A stretch of 64,000 bases of DNA. Origin: Mucilaginibacter lappiensis (GTDB lineage Bacteria > Bacteroidota > Bacteroidia > Sphingobacteriales > Sphingobacteriaceae). The translations under genes and the position numbers were made by a program. Where the stretch lies: NCBI RefSeq assembly GCF_900155965.1, contig NZ_FTMG01000002.1, positions 496,001 through 560,000 of the forward strand, in the 5' to 3' direction. Under the pieces are notes generated by a model. It saw nothing but the letters and a program-made list of their open reading frames with translations, was not told where the DNA came from and did not search any database. Of the stretch, positions 56,530-64,000 are shown piece by piece (the first letter of the stretch is position 1; every line of letters begins with the position of its first letter).

Positions 56530-59500
56530 ATGCACAATTCTACAAAAAGAAATGTATTAAAACGCCTATCTACCTTCTCTAGCCTTATTTTTACAATCAT
56601 TATCCTGTTGTGTTCCAGTACCCAAACTCTTTGGGCAAAGACCGCTCATCCTTCCATTCATATTATGGGTTCCGACCGTTTAATGGAAGATAATGGTCAC
56701 CTGGAAGGAAAGGTTCTGGATGAAAAGGATCTGCCACTTATCGGGGTTACCATACAGGTACGGGAAAGCGGCTCCAATGAGCTCAAAAAAACAGGTACTA
56801 CCAATATCGACGGTACTTTTAGTATCAAAAACCTGGTAGCGGGTAAATCCTATGACCTTACCTTTAGCTACATGGGCTTTGATAAGCAAACCATTACCGG
56901 CGTACAAGCCAGCAGTGGTAATATGCTGCACGTAAAAATGACCCCATCACCAACCAGTTTAAATGAGGTAGTGGTAACGGCCCTGGGTGTAAAGAAAGGA
57001 GCCAACAAAATTGGCTATGCCGTACAGGAAGTAAAAGGCGATGAGCTGGTAAAAGCCAGAGACTCGAACCCGATTACTGGTCTTACCGGTAAAGTGGCCG
57101 GCTTATCGGTATCTATGAATGCCGAGCTATTAGGTACGCCATCATTATTGCTGCGTGGTAACCAGATCACGCTGTTTGTAGTTGATGGCATCCCCATTAA
57201 TTCAGATACTTATAACCTTAGCCCGGATGATATAGAGTCGTTTACCGTGCTTAAAGGTCCTGCAGGCGCTGCTTTGTATGGTAGCCGTGCACAGTATGGC
57301 GCTATCCTCATCACTACCAAAAAAGCTGGAAAAGATAAGGGTTTTACCGTAGAGCTTAACTCCACCACCTCTATTGATAAGGGCTTTATCGCCGAGCCTA
57401 AAACCCAGCACGATTATGGCGGCGGTATGTACGGTCAGTATGCTTATGCCGATGGTTTTGGAGGCGGATTACAGGATGCCCAGTACCAGTTATGGGGGCC
57501 AAAGTTTCGCGGACAGCTTATTCCTCAGTATGATGGCGAATACACGCCTAATCAAACTTATACCACCACATTTGGGGATTTAACCTATACCGGGCACATC
57601 AAACCTGCACCTTATTTAAACCGTGGTTATGTGGATGGCAAAAACAACCTTGATCGTTTTATCAGGGCGGGTTTTCAAACTACCAATAACGTGGCTTTAT
57701 CTGCCAGCGGCGAGAAATATGCCATGCGTTTTTCGGCATCAGAATCAAACCAACAAGGGATAGTACCTAACACCGGGCTTAATATTTTTAACTTTAATAC
57801 TACGGCAAGTTACCAGATATCTAAAAGGTTAACCTTTAACGCCGACCTGAACTTCAACAAAACCTATTCAAATAACGTACCCGACGTTACTTATGGTCCC
57901 AACAGTTTAATTTATAACCTTTCTGTATGGACCGGTGGCGAGTGGAATGTTGATTCGCCAGATATCAGGAACGTGTGGGCACCGGGCAAAGTAAATCAGG
58001 TAGCCATATTTCCGGAGCACGTACACTATAATAACCCCTGGTTAATGGTGGAGGACTGGACACGCAGTCATGATAAAACAGACATTAATGGCTACATGTC
58101 ATTAAACTTTAAACTGGATGAGCACCTGAACATTACCGGTCGTTCGCAAATCACCACCTATTCATTAGTACGAGACGAAAAAATGCCATGGGGTGCTTTT
58201 ACCTATGCCCGTACGCTGGGTCAGGGCGATTTCCGCGAAGACAGAAGAAACCTGTTTGAAAACAATTCAGATGTATTGCTGAACTATAACTATAACGTAG
58301 GTAACTTCTTCAACCTGTCGGGTTTGGTAGGTGGTAGTTTGCGTAATTTTAATTACAACTCCAATTTTACCTCTACCGATTACCTGGTTACGCCAAACGT
58401 TTACAACTTCAACAACTCGTTGAATACCCTGATGACTAATAATTTCACCTCGAAAATGCGGGTGATTAGCGCATATGCTTCATTAGATGCCTCCATGGGT
58501 AAATATGCTACCATATCTGCCACCGGAAGGATCGATAAGTCATCGGCATTGCCCGAAGGTCATAATTCTTATTTCTACCCAAGTGTGTCAGGAACCACCG
58601 TGGTGTCTGATTATGTAAGGTTGCCGGAAGTAATATCTTTATTTAAACTGAGGGGGTCATTTGCCACTGTACATGGTGATGCTACTTCAACAACTATTGG
58701 CGCTACGCCATTTAACGTATACAGCACGTTAAACGGTTCAACAGCTTATAGTCTTTTCTCTAACTTTTCACAGTACGGCAATAACTATTTAAGCCCGTAC
58801 GGCGGTCCTGATTACTCTTTACAGGTTCCTTACAACCTTAACAAGCCCTATAATAATATTCCTGCCGCCAATTCATCAGGCAGCATTGTCGATCCGAACA
58901 TCAAAACCTTTACCCGTACAAGTTTTGAAGAAGGGTTTGATTTAAAAGTATTAAAAAACAGACTGGGCTTAAGTGCTACCCTTTTTCAATACATTGATGG
59001 ACCGCAGATTTTGGCTAACGCGATTTCGCCAACATCAGGTTATAACATTGATTACATCAACGCCTTAAAAACCCGCAAAACAGGCTTGGAGCTTACGCTT
59101 ACTGCCACACCGGTAAAGCTGCGTAATTTTTCATGGGACGTGATGACCAACTGGTCTACTTTTAAGGATGTTTACCTGGAACTGCCTCCGGGCCAAACCT
59201 ATTACAATACCTTCTTTAAAAAAGGCGACAGAACGGATGTGCTGTATGGATCGGCCTTTGTAAGGGCGCCAGACGGGCAAATTGTGTATGATGCCGGCGG
59301 TAAACCATTAAAAAATCCTATTAATCAAAACCTGGGTTTCATGAATCCTGATTTTATATGGTCGGTAAGTAACAGGTTCAGGTATAAAAACTTTTCATTC
59401 AGCTTTCAGTTTGATGGCAGCGTAGGCGGCAAGATCTCAGATCGTTTGTACTCCTTAACCATGCAGGGTGGTGCCAACATAGCCACAGTTGAGGGCGCTC

Positions 59501-59970
59501 TTGGCAAATCCAGGCTTGATGATGATACTAATGCTGGTGTAGCTTCTTACAAAGGGACATATGTAGGTGATGGCGTACAGGTAACTAATGGTACAGCTAT
59601 TAAGTATGATAACTTTGGTCATATTACCAATTACAACCAGCTTCAGTTTACCAAAAATACCTCAACCAGTACGGTACAAAGCTGGGCCACACAATATTAT
59701 GGCCAGGTAGCAGAAGGATCATTAGTAAGCAAAACTTATGCTAAGCTAAGGGAAGTACAAATAGGGTACGATTTTCCGAAAGAGTGGTTAAGCGGCATGC
59801 TGATCAAAAAAGCATCCATATCACTGGTTGGTCGTAATTTGCTTTATTTCTATAAAGATAATAAATACAAAGGCATTGATATAGAGCAGTTCAATACGGC
59901 AACGCCTACATCAACACTGCAAACGCCAACAACCCGCCGCTATGGTGTAAACCTAAATGTTGTTTTTTAA
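56530..59970 (+). CDS. SusC/RagA-family TonB-dependent outer-membrane receptor
   Basis: The 1146-residue protein takes up a substrate across the outer membrane with its SusD partner, powered by TonB. A signal segment (about 10-36) is followed by a carboxypeptidase-D regulatory-like domain (59-145: HLEGKVLDEKDLPLIGVTIQV ... YDLTFSYMGFDKQTI), the TonB-box/plug region (LNEVVVTALGVKKGANKIGYAVQEVKG; SLLLRGNQITLFVVDGIPI; DIESFTVLKGPAGAALYGSRAQYGAILITTKK) and a 22-strand barrel to the C-terminal Phe (VNLNVVF). No sigma/anti-sigma pair lies upstream in the window. The substrate is unknown, but the GDPD downstream suggests glycerophosphodiesters or related head groups. Confidence 0.95.
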   Translation: MHNSTKRNVLKRLSTFSSLIFTIIILLCSSTQTLWAKTAHPSIHIMGSDRLMEDNGHLEGKVLDEKDLPLIGVTIQVRESGSNELKKTGTTNIDGTFSIKNLVAGKSYDLTFSYMGFDKQTITGVQASSGNMLHVKMTPSPTSLNEVVVTALGVKKGANKIGYAVQEVKGDELVKARDSNPITGLTGKVAGLSVSMNAELLGTPSLLLRGNQITLFVVDGIPINSDTYNLSPDDIESFTVLKGPAGAALYGSRAQYGAILITTKKAGKDKGFTVELNSTTSIDKGFIAEPKTQHDYGGGMYGQYAYADGFGGGLQDAQYQLWGPKFRGQLIPQYDGEYTPNQTYTTTFGDLTYTGHIKPAPYLNRGYVDGKNNLDRFIRAGFQTTNNVALSASGEKYAMRFSASESNQQGIVPNTGLNIFNFNTTASYQISKRLTFNADLNFNKTYSNNVPDVTYGPNSLIYNLSVWTGGEWNVDSPDIRNVWAPGKVNQVAIFPEHVHYNNPWLMVEDWTRSHDKTDINGYMSLNFKLDEHLNITGRSQITTYSLVRDEKMPWGAFTYARTLGQGDFREDRRNLFENNSDVLLNYNYNVGNFFNLSGLVGGSLRNFNYNSNFTSTDYLVTPNVYNFNNSLNTLMTNNFTSKMRVISAYASLDASMGKYATISATGRIDKSSALPEGHNSYFYPSVSGTTVVSDYVRLPEVISLFKLRGSFATVHGDATSTTIGATPFNVYSTLNGSTAYSLFSNFSQYGNNYLSPYGGPDYSLQVPYNLNKPYNNIPAANSSGSIVDPNIKTFTRTSFEEGFDLKVLKNRLGLSATLFQYIDGPQILANAISPTSGYNIDYINALKTRKTGLELTLTATPVKLRNFSWDVMTNWSTFKDVYLELPPGQTYYNTFFKKGDRTDVLYGSAFVRAPDGQIVYDAGGKPLKNPINQNLGFMNPDFIWSVSNRFRYKNFSFSFQFDGSVGGKISDRLYSLTMQGGANIATVEGALGKSRLDDDTNAGVASYKGTYVGDGVQVTNGTAIKYDNFGHITNYNQLQFTKNTSTSTVQSWATQYYGQVAEGSLVSKTYAKLREVQIGYDFPKEWLSGMLIKKASISLVGRNLLYFYKDNKYKGIDIEQFNTATPTSTLQTPTTRRYGVNLNVVF

Positions 59971-59981
59971 TATTCATAACC

Positions 59982-61553
59982 ATGAAGATATATATTCAAA
60001 AAGTACTGCTGTTGTTGGTAATGGCAGCTATACTATCCAGCTGTAAAAAGAGCTTTCAGGATTTGTATGAAAATCCTAATAAGCCTACCAGCGTACAGGC
60101 ATCTTTGCTATTAAACGGCATATTGAACAACATGCTGGAGGCACCGGGCGGCCAGCTCGACCGTACTAACCAGTACCAACTGCAAAACAACTCCTACTTT
60201 GGTAACAATCAGTACAATTTTGGTCCGGGCAGTAACCTGTATCCGGTACTTACTGATGTTACCAATATGGAAAAGCAAAGTATAACCACAACTGCAGGTC
60301 CTCTGAATCCTTACACTGCTTTGGGCAAATTTTTCAGGGCCTACTTTTTTACCAAAATGAGTTTGCAAATGGGTGATATTCCCATGTCGCAGGCCTTGCA
60401 GGGCGCGGCACAGACAAGCCCGGTTTATGATTCGCAAAAAACGGTTTTCATGAACAGTTTTGATTTGTTGGAACAAGCCAATGCTGATATGACCACCCTG
60501 CTTAAAGGTACAGCTACCTTTACAGGCGATATTTACTTTAACAACAGCTTACAGGCCTGGCAAAAAGTGGTAAACACTTACCGCCTGCGTTTGCTGATAG
60601 CCCTGAGCAAGAAAACCGCCGACCCTGATTTGAAGGTGGCCCAGCAGTTTGCCCAGATTATTACCAATCCGTCAAAATACCCCCTGATGAATAGTACCGG
60701 CGATGATTTAAAGTATACCTGGTTAAATCCAACCAACCGTTATCCTTTAAATAAAGAAACCTTTGCCAACGGCGCGCTGAATAACAGTGCCGATACCTAT
60801 GTAGGTTTGCTTACTGCGGATAAAGATCCGCGTGTGTTTATTACTACCGATCCTGCACCGGGTTTAGTAAGCTCGGGTTTAAGCCCTACAGATTTTGCCG
60901 CTTTTCAGGGTGGTAACATTGGTTTGGATATGGGTGTGCTGGCCAGCCAGAATGGCGGCGGTAAAATAAGTTACATCAACAGGTATCGCTATTATTCGGG
61001 CTATACCGGCGAAACTACCACCCTTGTTGGTTATACCGAAATGTGCTTTAACATTGCCGAAGCTATTAACCGTGGGTGGATAAACGGCGGGCCATTAGGG
61101 GATGCCGAGGCTTACTATAACGCAGGCATTAAAGCGTCAATGGCCTTTTATAATGTGCCGGATAAAGGTGCCATGACTGTTTATTCGTTACCGCTTGGTG
61201 TAACGGTAACCGGTCCTTATGTAAGCAATACCGTAAATGTAGATTACAACGCTTATTACGCGCAACCGGCAGTTAAATACGCGGGCAATAATGAAACAGG
61301 CATCAGGCAGATCAATGAGCAAAAGTACATTGCCTTTTTCCTGAACAGCGGGCTTGAGCCTTACTTTAACTGGAGACGTACCGGCTACCCTGTGTTTAAG
61401 ACAGGTGTGGGCACTGGTAATAACGGTAAAATAGCTTTACGTTATAAATACTTCGCTGCAGAGCAATCGGCTAATACGGCTAATTATAATGCGGCTATAG
61501 CCCAGTATGGTAATGTTGATGATGTTAATGGCGTGATGTGGATACTGAAATAA
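59982..61553 (+). CDS. SusD/RagB-family nutrient-binding lipoprotein
   Basis: The 523-residue partner of SusC. The signal MKIYIQKVLLLLVMAAILSSC ends in a lipobox with lipidated Cys21. The SusD_like_2 type body has NPNKPTSVQASLLLNGILNNML near the N-terminus, YFFTKMSLQMGDIPMSQAL in the TPR-like part, and INEQKYIAFFLNSGLEPYFNWRRTGYPVF at the C-terminus. It is 11 bp from susC. These proteins sit on the outer surface, bind the ligand and close over SusC. Confidence 0.95.
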   Translation: MKIYIQKVLLLLVMAAILSSCKKSFQDLYENPNKPTSVQASLLLNGILNNMLEAPGGQLDRTNQYQLQNNSYFGNNQYNFGPGSNLYPVLTDVTNMEKQSITTTAGPLNPYTALGKFFRAYFFTKMSLQMGDIPMSQALQGAAQTSPVYDSQKTVFMNSFDLLEQANADMTTLLKGTATFTGDIYFNNSLQAWQKVVNTYRLRLLIALSKKTADPDLKVAQQFAQIITNPSKYPLMNSTGDDLKYTWLNPTNRYPLNKETFANGALNNSADTYVGLLTADKDPRVFITTDPAPGLVSSGLSPTDFAAFQGGNIGLDMGVLASQNGGGKISYINRYRYYSGYTGETTTLVGYTEMCFNIAEAINRGWINGGPLGDAEAYYNAGIKASMAFYNVPDKGAMTVYSLPLGVTVTGPYVSNTVNVDYNAYYAQPAVKYAGNNETGIRQINEQKYIAFFLNSGLEPYFNWRRTGYPVFKTGVGTGNNGKIALRYKYFAAEQSANTANYNAAIAQYGNVDDVNGVMWILK

Positions 61554-61617
61554 TTCAGTTAACAATCGATGATCCGAAATTATTGATAACGATTAAAAAA
61601 GAGCTAAATTGACAACT

Positions 61618-62514
61618 ATGAAAAAAATAGGATTAACGTTTACCACCATTATTTGTGGGTTAAGCACCGTTTTCGCCCAGCAAAAGTTAGATGTGGAAGG
61701 TCACCGCGGCGGTATGGCCCTGATGCCCGAAAACACAATTTCATCTATGCTGAATGGGGTTAAGTTAGGGGTAAGAACCTTAGAGCTTGATATGGTTATA
61801 TCTGCCGATGGTAAGGTAGTAGTATCTCATGATCCCTACATGTCTGCCCGAATCATGCGCAAACCCGATGGCTCTGATGTTGATGTATCAGAAGAAAAAA
61901 GCCTGGCCATGTACAAAATGCCTTACGACAGCATCCGCAAGTATGATGCAGGCAGCAAACCTAACCCGCAGTTTCCGAACCAGCCTAAGTTTAAAACCTA
62001 TAAACCACTGCTTGCCGACCTGATTGACAGTGTGGAAACATATGTAAAAAAGAACAAGCTAAAACCGGTTTATTACAACATTGAAACCAAAAGCACCCCG
62101 GCCGGCGACGGTATTTATAACCCAAAGCCAGATGTGTTTGTAGAAACCGTAATGGCGGTGATCAACAAGAAAAAGATTGCCCAAAGAATAATCGTACAAT
62201 CGTTTGATGTTAGGACTTTGCAAGTACTGCATAAAACCTATCCAAAGATCAAACTTTCATTGCTGGTTGGTAAAATCAATATTGATGAAGACCTGAAAAC
62301 TTTAGGCTTTACACCTGATATTTACAGTCCCTACTACACTTTTGTTACCAAGGAAATAGTACAGAAAGCGCATGACAACAAAATGCTGATACTGCCATGG
62401 ACGGTAGATCAGGAAAAAGACATGACTGCCCTGGGTGATATGGGTGTTGATGGTATCATCAGTAACTACCCGGATAAATTAGTACAGCTATTTGGCAGTT
62501 ATCAATCAAAATAG
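61618..62514 (+). CDS. Glycerophosphodiester phosphodiesterase
   Basis: The 298-residue protein (start at 61618; the ORF's TTG at 61609 adds three residues) has a signal peptide (to about residue 21) and a GDPD domain. HRGGMALMPEN (His29, Glu38) begins it, LELDMVISADGKVVVSHDP gives Glu/Asp metal ligands and the catalytic His, and ILPWTVDQEKDM, DGIISNYPDKL lie at the C-terminus. It splits glycerophosphodiesters into an alcohol and glycerol phosphate. It follows the SusD gene by 64 bp, so the cluster probably imports and degrades lipid-derived head groups. Confidence 0.93.
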   Translation: MKKIGLTFTTIICGLSTVFAQQKLDVEGHRGGMALMPENTISSMLNGVKLGVRTLELDMVISADGKVVVSHDPYMSARIMRKPDGSDVDVSEEKSLAMYKMPYDSIRKYDAGSKPNPQFPNQPKFKTYKPLLADLIDSVETYVKKNKLKPVYYNIETKSTPAGDGIYNPKPDVFVETVMAVINKKKIAQRIIVQSFDVRTLQVLHKTYPKIKLSLLVGKINIDEDLKTLGFTPDIYSPYYTFVTKEIVQKAHDNKMLILPWTVDQEKDMTALGDMGVDGIISNYPDKLVQLFGSYQSK

Positions 62515-62540
62515 TTTAAACAGTTTTACGCGGATAATAC

Positions 62541-62587
62541 TTTAATAAAAAAGGGATAAAGCAACGCTTTATCCCTTTTTTATTAAA
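62541..62587. terminator. Bidirectional terminator between convergent operons
   Basis: A 22-bp perfect stem (62541-62562 with 62566-62587), with a 3-nt loop and A6/T6 runs within, separates the two Sus systems. Confidence 0.9.
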
Positions 62588-62595
62588 GGCAAATG

Positions 62596-64000
62596 TTACG
62601 GGATTTTATCCAATGCCGGAACATTGCTTGCCGAACCGGCATACCCCTTGTTTTGATTGATATGCCCGTTAATATTTAACTGGATATCGCTATTGGGAAT
62701 AGGCCATAACACGTGATACGGCGATATGGTGAACGTATTACCAGAGTTGGTTACCACGCCTTTGTTATAAAAATCATTCTTTTCGATAATGCGATCAAAA
62801 AAGAAATTTGATTCAGAGAAATTAGTTACATTATAGCTTTTGCCGGTATAGGATGGTTTGCCGGTTAAAGCAAAAATGTAAGCAATGCGGGTAAGCTCGG
62901 TTTTACGGGGCTCTTCCCAATAAAGCTCCCTGGCACGCTCGTCAAGAACGGTGCCTATGTTAATTTTGCTGGCATCAGTTAAAGGAGCGGCTTGCGCTCT
63001 TGCCCTTACTACATTTATATCGGCCATGGCACTATTCAGATCACCTTTCCATATGTAGGCTTCGGCTCTTAACAAATAGGTTTCGGCCAAACGGAACACG
63101 TACCAATCAGTATCCGTACCACGCGGCGGACTCCAGAATTTATCAGTAGCGATATTGGTAGAGCTGATAAATACCTTATAATGCGGCCAGCCAAACCAGC
63201 AGCGTATGGTATCTCTTGGGCCATTTAAAAACCGGGTAGCCACGTTGGCTGCGGTCCACTGCTCCAGGTGTTTTCCGTACCAATCGGGGTCCGATGTTTT
63301 TAAGGCTGGATTATTATAAACCAGGTCGGTCATATTCATCCAGTTTCCTGGGGCATGTCTTAAATCGGTGTTGTCTGTCCAGATATATTTGGTGCTGTAT
63401 GGCGTTCCTCGATAACGGCCTATCCCCCTGCCGTAATAAAGCGTAAGTGGAATGTCGGCGGTTACCGCATCAATAATACCTGCCTTGTTTTTGCCCGGGG
63501 TAAGTATGGTATTGGCCTGTGAGTAAAAAGGCGTAGTGTTACGCATTAATTGCGATCCGTTCGCGGTATTACCCTCCAGGTTATCCCGGTCAATTACCAG
63601 GTATAATGCCTCGGTATTTGATGCAATGGCTTTATTATCGGGGCGATGAAGGTCCCAGATCACATTTTTGGTGACATCGGCACCCGTACTTCCAAAGCGC
63701 GCGGTCATTAAACGATAAGGGCCACCGTTGATTACGGAGTTAGCAGCAGTAATAGCGTCATCAAATTTGCCTAGCGATAAATCTACCTTGGTTAACAAAT
63801 GGCTCACTGCGCCTTTAGTAACATCACCTTTATTGCCGCCATCGGTTACCCATTTTTGGGCAAATTCCAGGTCGGTTTTCATTTGTGTTAATATCACTTC
63901 GCGCTTTACGGTAACATAGGCAACATTGGGTGCGCTTTCTTCCTTAAAAGGACATGGGACATCACCAAACTCATGAACCAGCCGGTAATAGCAATAAGCT
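62596..64000 (-). CDS. SusD/RagB-family protein, 5' end outside the window
   Basis: The frame is open to the right edge, so the start lies outside. The window end encodes YCYYRLVHEFGDVPCPFKEE, the characteristic SusD segment around the substrate-binding pocket; the shorter ORF beginning at 63897 is therefore not the start. Further along come VTKGAVSHLLTKVDLSLGKFDDAITAANSVI, TYLLRAEAYIWKGDLNSAMADINVVRARA with the TPR helices, and a C-terminal block ending PIPNSDIQLNINGHINQNKGY. This is a RagB/SusD (not SusD_like_2) protein and is not close to the plus-strand SusD. Its SusC should lie to the right. Confidence 0.93.
   Translation of the reverse strand, partial: AYCYYRLVHEFGDVPCPFKEESAPNVAYVTVKREVILTQMKTDLEFAQKWVTDGGNKGDVTKGAVSHLLTKVDLSLGKFDDAITAANSVINGGPYRLMTARFGSTGADVTKNVIWDLHRPDNKAIASNTEALYLVIDRDNLEGNTANGSQLMRNTTPFYSQANTILTPGKNKAGIIDAVTADIPLTLYYGRGIGRYRGTPYSTKYIWTDNTDLRHAPGNWMNMTDLVYNNPALKTSDPDWYGKHLEQWTAANVATRFLNGPRDTIRCWFGWPHYKVFISSTNIATDKFWSPPRGTDTDWYVFRLAETYLLRAEAYIWKGDLNSAMADINVVRARAQAAPLTDASKINIGTVLDERARELYWEEPRKTELTRIAYIFALTGKPSYTGKSYNVTNFSESNFFFDRIIEKNDFYNKGVVTNSGNTFTISPYHVLWPIPNSDIQLNINGHINQNKGYAGSASNVPALDKIP

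Overview
The window looks like a chromosomal segment of a Bacteroidota bacterium, most probably of the Sphingobacteriaceae (Mucilaginibacter/Pedobacter type). The support is SusC/SusD pairs, promoters of the Bacteroidota form (TTG about 20 nt from TAnnTTTG), AT-rich leaders that mostly lack a strong Shine-Dalgarno sequence, a bacillithiol synthase (bshA), an OstA-like protein beside tilS, and many lipoproteins. Genus placement is inference. There is one tRNA, no rRNA, no CRISPR array and no recognisable transposase or prophage module.

Layout. 1-2.6 kb: a secreted zincin-like lipoprotein (5' end outside the window) and two tandem paralogous secreted proteins. 2.8-13.6 kb: cell-envelope and housekeeping genes (lytic transglycosylase, RluB-type pseudouridine synthase with a long disordered N-terminus, lactonase, RdgB, SurA-like foldase plus MoxR ATPase). 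13.6-20.1 kb: cysS and a minus-strand mutL-rhomboid-rhomboid-EEP nuclease operon. 20.2-29.9 kb: amidohydrolase and serine hydrolase pair, Skp/OmpH chaperone, AraC regulator, MFS pump, two VOC proteins, bshA. 30.4-32.2 kb: a fluoride riboswitch upstream of a fluoride-type CLC antiporter, the gene being bracketed by inverted copies of an intergenic repeat. 32.3-42.1 kb: OstA-like protein, tilS, membrane and secreted proteins, a divergent LysR/MFS pair. 42.1-55.8 kb, the most accessory part: two inverted copies of a cassette encoding a double-glycine-leader, six-cysteine peptide, an esterase, tRNA-Val, two Tat-exported ferritin-like proteins, a thioredoxin, a Q-rich DUF6600 protein, a 2OG-Fe(II) oxygenase, two cold-shock proteins, a MACPF-domain lipoprotein and an HTH protein. 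55.9-64 kb: a SusC-SusD-glycerophosphodiesterase operon converging on a second SusD gene cut by the window end.

Best leads. (1) A crcB-type fluoride riboswitch and its CLC antiporter, now separated by about 220 nt that include a mobile-looking repeat. (2) The duplicated cysteine-rich peptide cassettes (42130-42440 minus, 51754-52084 plus), conserved from upstream leader through terminator, one of them close to a MACPF lipoprotein of the kind Bacteroidota use as antibacterial toxins. (3) Two copies of a 116-128 bp palindromic non-coding element (15215-15342, 55922-56037). Several small genes below 60 codons are also added.
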